The notes beneath the pieces are model-generated. The model did not search any database. It was not told the origin of the DNA and worked only from the letters and a program-made list of their open reading frames with translations. Below are positions 5,829 through 11,992 of a stretch of DNA of 11,992 nt, piece after piece. The stretch lies in contig CAXSEA010000100.1 of assembly GCA_964235675.1 (NCBI GenBank), positions 1-11,992 of the forward strand. Reading direction: 5' to 3'. Each line of letters begins with the position of its first letter. Positions within the stretch are counted from its first letter, which is position 1. This DNA comes from CAXSEA01 sp964235675 (GTDB lineage Bacteria; Armatimonadota; Armatimonadia; Armatimonadales; Capsulimonadaceae). A program made the position numbers and the translations under genes.

Positions 5829-7367
5829 ATGATTGAGCCGAAGTCAGACGCGGGCAAGCCGGTAGCTGGAGACGCTCTGGGCCACAAGCCGGCGAGCGAA
5901 GGCGCGCCGGATGGCGAAAAGACGGTGCACCGGCATCTTGTTCTGGGGATTTGCTGCGCGAGCGTGTTTATTGTCGGAATGGATTCCAGCATCTTGAATG
6001 TCGGGCTGCCGTCGGTACAGCGGGAACTGCATGCGTCGATTTCGCAGGCGCAGTGGACGCTCGACGCCTACACTCTGGTGATTGCCTGCCTGCTGATGCT
6101 GTCGGCGTCCACCGGCGACCGGGTCGGGCGACGCCGGGTGTTTCAGATTGGGCTGATTACCTTTTCGCTGGGCTCGCTGCTGTGCAGTGTCGCGCCGGGA
6201 ATCGGGTGGCTGATCGCGTTCCGCGCCGTACAGGCTATCGGGGGGAGCATGCTGAATCCCGTGGCGATGTCGATTATTACAAACACGTTTCTGGATGCCA
6301 AGGAGCGGGCGCAGGCTATTGGAATCTGGGGCGGCGTGGTGGGGGTGAGCATCGCCGCCGGGCCGCTTTTGGGCGGGGCACTGGTGCAGAGCGTCGGGTG
6401 GCGCTCGATTTTCTGGATCAACGTGCCCATCGGCGTCGCCACCCTGATTTTGGCGCAGCGGTTCGTGCCCGAATCCAAAGCGCCGCACTCGCGCCGCTTC
6501 GATCCGGGCGGCCAACTGCTGGTAATCGGCTCGATCGGGCTGCTCATTTACGCCATTATCGAAGCGCCGTCGCGGGGATTGCGGTCTGGAGAAATCCTGG
6601 GCTGCCTGGCCGGGGCCGCAGTCTGCTTCGCCGCGTTGATCGCTTATGAGCTGAGGCAGGACGAGCCGCTGATCGACGTGCGCTTCTTCCGCTCCGCTCC
6701 GTTCAGCGGGGCGCAGGCAATCGCCCTGCTCGGCTACACGGCCATGGGCGGATATTTAATTTTGAATACGTTCTTCTTGCAGGACGTCCGCCACTTCTCG
6801 CCGTTCCACGCGGGGCTTGCCATTTTGCCGATGCCCGCGCTGATGGCCTTGTTTTCGCCTATTTCAGGACAAGTGGTCGGAAAGCAAGGGCCGCGTCTTT
6901 CGCTAGTCATCGGGGGAGTGGCTATTACCGCCGCCGGCGTTCTCGCCGCGCTGCTCCGTGGCGGCGAGGTGGATGTCTATTTGTATGCCAGCTACGCGCT
7001 GATGGGGTTCGGCGTCGGTTGGATGAACGCGGCGATCACGAACACCGCCGTATCGGGAATGCCGCGCGAGCAGGCCGGAGTAGCGGCGGGGATTACGTCG
7101 ACCATGCGGCAATCGGGCGCGGCGCTCGGGGTGGCGATTATCGGGTCGGTGATTGCCGCCCATGTGACGCATATCACGGCCGGGCGCGGCTTCACCGAAG
7201 CGTTCCGGATCGGCTGGGCGATTATCGCCGTGTGTGGCCTGGGCATTCTGATCCTAGGGATAGCGACTACGGGGGAGTGGGCTAAGAGCACGGCAGAGCG
7301 GAATATAGCGCGGATGAAGACACCTCTCCGCCCTTTGGGCACTTCGCCTGAAGGGGAGGAAGTATAA
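5829..7367 (+). CDS. DHA2 (EmrB/QacA-type) MFS drug:H+ antiporter
   Basis: A 512-residue inner-membrane transporter of the 14-helix DHA2 family, which exports drugs and other amphipathic compounds using the proton gradient. Visible motifs are the D1 motif in helix 1 (MDSSILNVGLP, 51-61, with D52), motif A in loop 2-3 (GDRVGRRR, 96-103) and the antiporter motif C in helix 5 (GGVVGVSIAAGPLLGG, 168-183). Many further hydrophobic segments follow. The frame is open from 5721, but residues upstream of 5829 look non-coding. The ATG at 5829 gives a normal hydrophilic N-terminus; 5814 is an alternative. No Shine-Dalgarno is present, and a -10-like CATAGT (5817-5822) sits six bases before the ATG. The last 15 codons (from 7320) lie in a foldable repeat element, giving the odd tail TPLRPLGTSPEGEEV. 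The substrate is unknown. No EmrA-like membrane-fusion partner is adjacent. Confidence 0.9.
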   Translation: MIEPKSDAGKPVAGDALGHKPASEGAPDGEKTVHRHLVLGICCASVFIVGMDSSILNVGLPSVQRELHASISQAQWTLDAYTLVIACLLMLSASTGDRVGRRRVFQIGLITFSLGSLLCSVAPGIGWLIAFRAVQAIGGSMLNPVAMSIITNTFLDAKERAQAIGIWGGVVGVSIAAGPLLGGALVQSVGWRSIFWINVPIGVATLILAQRFVPESKAPHSRRFDPGGQLLVIGSIGLLIYAIIEAPSRGLRSGEILGCLAGAAVCFAALIAYELRQDEPLIDVRFFRSAPFSGAQAIALLGYTAMGGYLILNTFFLQDVRHFSPFHAGLAILPMPALMALFSPISGQVVGKQGPRLSLVIGGVAITAAGVLAALLRGGEVDVYLYASYALMGFGVGWMNAAITNTAVSGMPREQAGVAAGITSTMRQSGAALGVAIIGSVIAAHVTHITAGRGFTEAFRIGWAIIAVCGLGILILGIATTGEWAKSTAERNIARMKTPLRPLGTSPEGEEV

Positions 7368-7621
7368 GATGGCGCTTTATTATGAGTCGAATCATTATCC
7401 GGCTGTAGACTCTTCCTCCTCTAAAGAGAGTTTAGGGGAAAGTCATATCTTCTCTCCGCTTTGGACAAGAAGGGGTGTAGAAATTTAGTTTTGATGCAGC
7501 GCTTGTGCTGGGCGAACCTCCCCTTAATCCACTCCTCAGACAAGGCGGGGAAACCAGACAGACGGCGCTTACTATAGACTTTTTCGAAACCCTCTTTAGG
7601 GGAGACGCCCAAAGGGCGGAG
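7322..7621. repeat. Cluster of degenerate foldable GC-rich repeats (REP-like)
   Basis: The gap between the convergent transporter and nickel-permease genes is filled with related pyrimidine-rich and GGGG-containing elements in both orientations. The best copy, 7323-7359, folds as a three-way junction. Its outer stem is CCTCTCC/GGGGAGG, with inner hairpins GCCC-TTT-GGGC (7330-7340) and CTTC-GCCT-GAAG (7342-7353). CTCCGCCCTTTGGGC (7326-7340) recurs exactly inverted at 7607-7621, beside a CCCT/AGGG hairpin at about 7591-7600. Degenerate relatives occur at about 7408-7442, 7449-7476 and 7517-7550, where CCTCCCCTT faces AAGGCGGGG. The cluster overlaps the end of the transporter gene and stops four bases before the permease stop codon. 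The open frames inside it (7421-7612 and 7432-7638, minus) look spurious. It may also end transcription from both sides. Confidence 0.65.
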
Positions 7622-7624
7622 ATA

Positions 7625-8782
7625 TTAGCCTTGCGCAACTTTCCGGCTTAACAGCGCCGAGATCCCCCAGCAGGCGGCGAAGAGGCCGATGATCCAGAAG
7701 CCGGCGTTGTCGAGGTTCACGGATTCGGCGAGATGGGCCACTGCGCCGCGCAGCCAGGTTTTGTCGGCGGATACCTGCATCAGCTCGACGGTGCCGACGA
7801 TCAGCGCGGTGGCGATGGAAAGCAGAGTGACGCCGGCGTTGTAGAGCAGCTTGCGCCGGGGCTGGACAAAAGCCCAGCCGTAAGCGCCGAGCATGAGGAT
7901 GCCGTCGAGGGTGTCGATCAGGCACATGCCCGCCGTGAAAAGCAGCGGCAGGAGCATGATGGTCCAAAAAGGCAGGCCGGATTGTCCGGACTTGGCGGAT
8001 AAAGCGAGGATGCCGACTTCGCTGGCGGTATCGAAGCCGAGGCCGAACAGGAAGCCGACGAAGTACATCTGCCAGCTGTGATCGATCATGCGCAGCAGCG
8101 GACGCAACAGGCGGGCGATGAGGCCGCCGCCCAGCAGCGGGTCGGAAGAATTGTCAGCGCCGGATGCGTCGGAACCGCCGCCGCGGCTTTTTCGGTATGA
8201 CTGAACAAGCTCCCAGAGCGCGTAAAGATTGATCGCGCCAATGAGATACAGAAACAGCGCCGAGATCAGCGTGCCGATCATGGAGCCGGCGTCACGCCAT
8301 TGGGGCAGATGGCGCTGGACATAGGCGGTGGACAAAGCGAGCGCGACGCAGAGCAGGACGACTACGGTGGAGTGGCCGAGCGAGAAAAACAGGCCGACTC
8401 CGATGGGACGCTTGTTCTGGCGCATCAATCGGCGCGTGGTGTTGTCAATCGCGGCGATATGGTCGGCATCGACCGCGTGGCGCAGGCCGAACAGGTAGGC
8501 GGCCAGACCGGCGGCGATCAGAAGCGCATGCTCGCGGTGTCCCGGCACCGACCAGATCAGCAGCCACGCGAGGCCGTTAATCGCGGCGAGGCTCCCCAGC
8601 AGGATCCGGGCGCGCGTGGTAATGGAGGCGTTTATCTTGAGCATGGAAAGCAGCGCCGGGTGAGGGGTGACAACAAGCGTAATGCGGGACGCGGCTGAAT
8701 CAGTTCCCGGAGAGTTCGCGGCGCGCTCGCGCTGGTGTCTCTTTATATAGCCGATCCGGGATGGGTCCGTATCCTTCGACAT
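7625..8782 (-). CDS. NiCoT family nickel/cobalt permease
   Basis: A 385-residue membrane permease of the NiCoT (HoxN/NixA/HupN) family, which imports Ni2+ and/or Co2+ for enzymes such as urease or hydrogenase or for cobalamin. It carries the diagnostic helix-2 signature RHAVDADHI (HX4DH type, 101-109), followed by the second signature LFFSLGHST (131-139) and later GLGFDTASE. About eight hydrophobic segments are present. The serine/aspartate-rich stretch between helices, with GGGSDASGADNSSD, is a probable cytoplasmic loop. About 50 hydrophilic residues precede the first helix, so the true start may be the ATG at 8644 (MLKINASI), but neither start has a Shine-Dalgarno. The metal preference cannot be read from the motifs. 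No urease, hydrogenase or cobalamin gene lies in the window. It is divergent from a MarR gene, and a shared dyad suggests repression by that regulator. Confidence 0.92.
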   Translation of the reverse strand: MSKDTDPSRIGYIKRHQRERAANSPGTDSAASRITLVVTPHPALLSMLKINASITTRARILLGSLAAINGLAWLLIWSVPGHREHALLIAAGLAAYLFGLRHAVDADHIAAIDNTTRRLMRQNKRPIGVGLFFSLGHSTVVVLLCVALALSTAYVQRHLPQWRDAGSMIGTLISALFLYLIGAINLYALWELVQSYRKSRGGGSDASGADNSSDPLLGGGLIARLLRPLLRMIDHSWQMYFVGFLFGLGFDTASEVGILALSAKSGQSGLPFWTIMLLPLLFTAGMCLIDTLDGILMLGAYGWAFVQPRRKLLYNAGVTLLSIATALIVGTVELMQVSADKTWLRGAVAHLAESVNLDNAGFWIIGLFAACWGISALLSRKVAQG

Positions 8783-8790
8783 GTCATGTG

Positions 8791-8814
8791 AATTGTGTTA
8801 TATTAATAACAATT
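8791..8814. promoter_or_regulatory. Candidate MarR operator in the shared divergent promoter
   Basis: Two overlapping dyads stand in the AT-rich centre of the 94-base gap between the permease and MarR genes. AATTGT (8791-8796) faces ACAATT (8809-8814), and TGTTAT (8796-8801) faces ATAACA (8806-8811); their centres differ by one base. MarR proteins usually bind AT-rich imperfect palindromes of about 16-24 bp in their own promoter. The site would overlap -10-like sequences for both genes (TATATT on plus, TAATAT on minus), which fits repression of both. The binding itself is inference. Confidence 0.5.
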
Positions 8815-8876
8815 ACAGGCGCGCGCGGGAGTTTCCTTAGTCGCAGCCTGGTAACGTAAAAGTGATGAGAAACTGA

Positions 8877-9452
8877 GTGAGTATCTTGAATTCCACAATC
8901 GACCGCGCGGCTCCCCAAGCAGAAACCGGCGGCAGTTTTGAAGTGTCGAAGATGCAGCGGCTCCAAGCGCTGCAAGATTCCGTGCGCCAGGCCTGGCGTC
9001 TGCTGATCGTCAATGCCGACGATGGCAGCAATCTACTGGAGCTGCCGGTGGGTCAGCTGCGCTGCCTGCGGCGGATTATGGAAAATGAAGGGTGCAAGCT
9101 GATCGATCTCGCGCGCGAGACCAATCTGAGCCTGCCGAACGCGTCGCGCCTGGTGGATCGTTTGGTGCAGCGGGGATTTGTCATGCGCGAGACGGATCCC
9201 GCCGACCGGCGCGCCGTCCGCCTTTATATCAGCGAGCAGGCGCGGGCCATGATCGAGCAGATCGACGGCAAGCGCGTAGAGCATTTGCGCCATATGACCG
9301 AGCAGCTTTCATCGGAGCAGATCGACGGCGTCGTTAAGCAGCTCCGGGTGGTGATCGAAACGGCGGAGCGGATGCAGGCATCGGACCCAAAGCTGGCGCT
9401 GGACTTGCGCGATGTCGCGCTGGGCGATGTCGAGACGGAAGGCCAATTTTAA
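8877..9452 (+). CDS. MarR family transcriptional regulator
   Basis: A 191-residue winged-helix regulator, expected to act as a dimer. The wHTH spans about 57-120. LIDLARETNLSLPNASRLV contains the positioning and recognition helices (about 75-93), and the wing bears the MarR-characteristic DPADRRAVRL (107-116). Helical segments on both sides (28-56 and 120-175) would form the dimer interface. The first 25 residues and the last 20 are longer than in minimal MarR proteins. The start is taken as GTG 8877, because an in-frame stop precedes it. The ATG at 8952 is a shorter alternative, still leaving the whole wHTH. No strong Shine-Dalgarno is seen. It is divergent from the nickel/cobalt permease and probably controls it and itself through the dyad at 8791-8814. 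No histidine/cysteine cluster marks it clearly as a metal sensor, so the inducer is unknown. Confidence 0.88.
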   Translation: MSILNSTIDRAAPQAETGGSFEVSKMQRLQALQDSVRQAWRLLIVNADDGSNLLELPVGQLRCLRRIMENEGCKLIDLARETNLSLPNASRLVDRLVQRGFVMRETDPADRRAVRLYISEQARAMIEQIDGKRVEHLRHMTEQLSSEQIDGVVKQLRVVIETAERMQASDPKLALDLRDVALGDVETEGQF

Positions 9453-9612
9453 CGCAACTTGGCAAGCTCTTGAAAACGCTTTGCTACCGTTGAGCCGTTC
9501 TAAGATTGATTGCCTGCTTGCGAGAATTTAACAGCAGTGACCTACGCCCTGCACTTGGCTGCGCGTCTATTTGCTCTTAGATAAGCCTACTGTTCGAGCA
9601 AACGACATTTTT

Positions 9613-10650
9613 ATGGATGAGCATGCATTCGTCAGCATGGTCGGACGGCAGGAGCGGGCGGCGCAAAGCAATCCCGGCCTCTACAAGTTCGGTGTGCTTC
9701 TCTTCGGCCTGCTGGGGTACGCCTATATCCTGCTGCTTCTGCTGATTTCGGTCGCGCTGCTGATCGGCCTCGGCTTCGCGGTATTGCTGGGCATTCAGGA
9801 CCATACGTATACGGTGGTGCGGCTGCTTCCGCTGGGTCTGCCGCTGCTGCTGCTCGCCCTGGGTATACTCCAGTCGCTGATGGTGACCATCCCGGAGCCC
9901 ACGGGTATGGAGCTGACGCGCGGCGACGCCACGCCGATGTTCATCGAGATCGACCGTATCCGCTCGCGCATGGCCCTGCCACGCTTCGACAAAGTTATCA
10001 TGACCCGCGATATGAATGCCGGCGTCGTGCAAGTGCCCCGGCTCGGCATACTCGGCTGGCAGAAGAACATCCTGATTATTGGCCTACCGCTAGTGATGTC
10101 GCTGCCTCCGGACAGCTTCCGCGCGGTGCTTGCGCACGAGATGGGCCATGTCTCCGGCGCGCACGGCAAGTTCGCGGCCTGGGTAGTCCGTATCAACCTG
10201 ACCTGGTATCAGCTTTTGATGAACATCCAGCACAACCCGCGCGCCGCGCTGCTTGTCGGCTCGTTCCTCGGCTGGTACGTCCCGCGCTTCAACGCCTACT
10301 CGATGGCCCTGCGCAAATCGCACGAGTACGACGCCGACGAAATGGCCGCGCAAGCGGTCGGCGCCAAACTCCTCGCCGACGCCCTCATCCGGCTGGAGTT
10401 CCTGGCGATCCTGCAAACCGCCGCCGCTCCCGGCCGCCCGCCCACCCAGGCGCAGATCGACCAGATGACGAGCTTCATCTTCTCTTATCGCAGCAGTCCT
10501 AACGACGACCACCCCAGCTTGATCGAGCGTCTCACTAAGATGCGCCAGTTGCCTTTTACTCCCGGCTCAATGACTGAATCCTCCGCCCAAAAGTATCTGG
10601 GCCACCGCCTACCGGGGATTATCCAGTTCTTGCGGATTGGACTCAGTTAA
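9613..10650 (+). CDS. Membrane-bound M48 family (HtpX/Ste24-like) metallopeptidase
   Basis: A 345-residue zinc metallopeptidase of family M48, of the kind that degrades or processes membrane or envelope proteins. Two long hydrophobic segments near the N-terminus (about 30-65 and 70-95) anchor it. The catalytic HEMGH motif is at residues 175-179 (AVLAHEMGHVSGAHGK), and the third zinc ligand is probably E238 in SHEYDADEMA, with the accompanying D242. The catalytic domain is on the C-terminal side, as in HtpX-like proteins. The four-helix core of classical HtpX is not obvious, so I do not use that name. The ATG at 9613 is preferred to the TTG at 9571, as the extra residues look non-coding. There is no clear Shine-Dalgarno. 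The 160 bases separating it from the MarR gene hold nothing I recognise, so co-transcription is possible but not indicated. It ends convergent with the synthetase gene. Confidence 0.87.
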   Translation: MDEHAFVSMVGRQERAAQSNPGLYKFGVLLFGLLGYAYILLLLLISVALLIGLGFAVLLGIQDHTYTVVRLLPLGLPLLLLALGILQSLMVTIPEPTGMELTRGDATPMFIEIDRIRSRMALPRFDKVIMTRDMNAGVVQVPRLGILGWQKNILIIGLPLVMSLPPDSFRAVLAHEMGHVSGAHGKFAAWVVRINLTWYQLLMNIQHNPRAALLVGSFLGWYVPRFNAYSMALRKSHEYDADEMAAQAVGAKLLADALIRLEFLAILQTAAAPGRPPTQAQIDQMTSFIFSYRSSPNDDHPSLIERLTKMRQLPFTPGSMTESSAQKYLGHRLPGIIQFLRIGLS

Positions 10651-10671
10651 AGTTTGGGGGACTGGTCTGAA

Positions 10672-10763
10672 CTTTCCCTAAAAGCGGGTTTAGAAAAAAT
10701 CGTCTGACTCCGGTTCCCCACCTAGAATAATGTGGGGAACCGGAGTCAGACATTTTAGGAAAG
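10672..10763. terminator. Nested perfect palindrome, probable bidirectional terminator or REP/MITE-like element
   Basis: GTCTGACTCCGGTTCCCCAC (10702-10721) is followed, after a ten-base AT-rich loop, by its exact reverse complement at 10732-10751. It has A6T on the left and ATTTT on the right, so each strand leaves the stem into T residues. Outside it, CTTTCCCTAAAA (10672-10683) faces TTTTAGGAAAG (10753-10763), a second inverted repeat with one base missing. The element fills the gap between the convergent metallopeptidase and synthetase genes. Bidirectional termination is the simplest role. A 20-bp perfect stem within a second pair of arms is unusually elaborate for a terminator and would also suit a repeated palindromic element. 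Confidence 0.75.
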
Positions 10764-10790
10764 CTGAATAGGAGGGGAGCAGGACGGGTT

Positions 10791-11992
10791 TTATGTCAGA
10801 TCCTTTCGCCTCGCAGTCAGCTTTTCGCGGCGGTCCGTCAGTTCCGCGAACAGCGCGCGGTCTTTGGCGACGATGTCCGGGGCGGCGTTGGCGATGAAGC
10901 GGGGGTTGTCGAGCTTGCCGCCGACTTTGGCGAGGTCTTTTTCTACGGAAACCAATTCGGCGTCAAGGCGCGCGCGCTCTTTGTCCATGTCCACCAATCC
11001 GGCGAGTGGCAGGAAGATGTCGAGGCCAGGCTGGACTGCCAGAGCTACGATACCTTCGCCGGCGAGGGGCGTGTCGGCGTAGGCGGGCGGGTTGATGCGA
11101 GCTAGCGATTGCAGGGTGGCGGCGTTGGATTCCAGCAGGACGCGGGTGGAAGTGTCGGCGACGATGCTGGCGTCGATGGTCAGCGACGGCGCGATTTTCA
11201 GCTCGCCGCGGGCGTTGCGGACAGCGCGGATGGCGGCGATGATTGTCTCCATCTGCTGCGCGGCGTCCAGGTCGATCAGCGACTCGTCCATTTCTGGGAA
11301 CGGGGCGTACATGATCGTCGCGCCCTGGTGCGGGAGGGATTGCCAGATTTCCTCGGTCTCGAACGGCATCAGCGGGTGCATCAGGCGCAGGGCGGATTCG
11401 AGGACGTGCCACAAAGTCCACTGCATGCTGGAGCGGGTTTGGGTATCGTCGGAGCGGAGCGCGGGTTTGGCGAGCTCGACGAACCAGTCGCAGTAGTCGT
11501 TCCAGAAGAACTCGTAGAGCGCGGTGCAGGCATCGTCCATGTCGTAGGAGATTAGGGCGCGGCTGACTGTGTCGGCTGTTTGTTGCAGACGGGTCAGAAT
11601 CCAGCGCTCGGGAATGGAAAGATCGCTGAGTTCCGGTTTGGCGCTTTCGATTTCGGCGAGGGTGAGAGTCGTCTGGGCTTCGCCTTCCGCGCCGAAGTTC
11701 ACCGGCTCGGCGGTGAGGTTTATCAGGACGAAGCGGGAGGCGTTCCAAATCTTGGTGCAGAAGTTGCGCGATTCGGGGATTCTGTCCTCGCTGAAGCGGA
11801 TGTCCTGGCCTTTGGACGCGAGGCGCACCAGGGAGAAGCGGAGGGCGTCGGTGCCGTACTTGTCGATCATCTCGATAGGGTCGATGCCGTTGCCGAGGGA
11901 TTTGGACATGCGGCGGCCCTGCTTGTCCAGCACGGTGGCGTAGATGTAGACCTGCTTGAAGGGGATTTCGCCGGTGAACTCCAGGCCCATCA
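10791..11992 (-). CDS. valS: Valyl-tRNA synthetase, C-terminal part (cut by window edge)
   Basis: Class I aminoacyl-tRNA synthetase that charges tRNA-Val in the cytoplasm. About 400 C-terminal residues are present; the start lies beyond the window. The visible part begins just before the second ATP-binding signature, here RMSKSLGNGIDP (KMSKS motif with R for the first K), followed by GTDALRFSLVRLASKGQDI. The anticodon-binding helical domain contains NFCTKIWNASRFVL, WFVELAKPAL and LMPFETEEIWQ. The last 65 or so residues form the charged coiled coil typical of ValS (MDKERARLDAELVSVEKDL, LDNPRFIANAAPDIV, then a Lys/Arg-rich end), which separates it from IleS and LeuS. The C-terminus is intact, with TAA at 10791-10793. 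It is convergent with the metallopeptidase gene, with a large palindrome between. Nothing unusual is seen apart from the conservative K-to-R change. Confidence 0.95.
   Translation of the reverse strand, partial: MGLEFTGEIPFKQVYIYATVLDKQGRRMSKSLGNGIDPIEMIDKYGTDALRFSLVRLASKGQDIRFSEDRIPESRNFCTKIWNASRFVLINLTAEPVNFGAEGEAQTTLTLAEIESAKPELSDLSIPERWILTRLQQTADTVSRALISYDMDDACTALYEFFWNDYCDWFVELAKPALRSDDTQTRSSMQWTLWHVLESALRLMHPLMPFETEEIWQSLPHQGATIMYAPFPEMDESLIDLDAAQQMETIIAAIRAVRNARGELKIAPSLTIDASIVADTSTRVLLESNAATLQSLARINPPAYADTPLAGEGIVALAVQPGLDIFLPLAGLVDMDKERARLDAELVSVEKDLAKVGGKLDNPRFIANAAPDIVAKDRALFAELTDRREKLTARRKDLT

Noticed and set aside
7322..7621. CRISPR array
   Set aside because: Units are degenerate, in both orientations and unevenly spaced, with no constant repeat and spacer lengths and no cas genes nearby.
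7421..7638. Two short minus-strand frames in the repeat cluster
   Set aside because: Both are built from the repeat elements themselves in different frames, with no ribosome site and no family resemblance.
8783..8876. NikR site or metal riboswitch before the nickel/cobalt permease
   Set aside because: No GTATGA-N16-TCATAC type site is present, and the 94-base gap is too short for a cobalamin or NiCo riboswitch plus promoters.
10963..11748. Long minus-strand frame of 261 codons and plus-strand frames within the synthetase region
   Set aside because: All overlap the clear ValS frame and have proline/arginine-rich shadow composition.

Overview
The window is about 60% GC by eye and comes from a bacterial chromosome. 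It holds ten protein genes and no RNA genes, CRISPR array or intact insertion sequence that I can see. The strongest hint to the host is a secreted protein built from GloVer (TIGR03803-type) tandem repeats followed by Ig-like repeats. That type of protein is common in soil bacteria with large genomes (Armatimonadota, Acidobacteriota, Verrucomicrobiota and relatives). I lean towards Armatimonadota but cannot prove it from the sequence. Strands alternate nearly gene by gene, so most genes look monocistronic.

Layout, left to right. (1) 130-1089 +, a zinc-free quinone-oxidoreductase-like MDR enzyme. (2) A perfect 19-bp inverted repeat (1096-1139) fills almost the whole gap to 1146-2027 +, a markedly AT-richer DUF3800 gene that looks acquired. 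(3) 2124-2726 -, a small stand-alone HD protein resembling the hydrolase half of RelA/SpoT. (4) A gene-free stretch 2727-3220 leading into 3221-5167 +, the secreted GloVer-repeat protein, which is followed by a strong intrinsic terminator. (5) 5236-5712 -, a RimJ/RimL-like GNAT acetyltransferase, divergent from 5829-7367 +, a DHA2/EmrB-type drug-efflux transporter. (6) A 300-bp cluster of foldable GC-rich repeats between convergent genes; its first copy has become the last 15 codons of the transporter. (7) 7625-8782 -, a NiCoT nickel/cobalt permease, divergent from 8877-9452 +, a MarR regulator, with an AT-rich dyad between them that is a good candidate operator. (8) 9613-10650 +, a membrane M48 metallopeptidase. 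(9) A perfect 20-bp stem nested in a second inverted repeat (10672-10763), lying between convergent genes. (10) 10791-11992 -, the C-terminal third or so of valyl-tRNA synthetase, cut by the window edge.

The genes do not form one pathway. The only pair with a clear functional suggestion is MarR/NiCoT, where a regulator and a metal importer share one short divergent promoter region. The parts least explained by ordinary annotation are the palindrome in front of the DUF3800 gene, the repeat cluster at 7322-7621 and the nested palindrome at 10672-10763.
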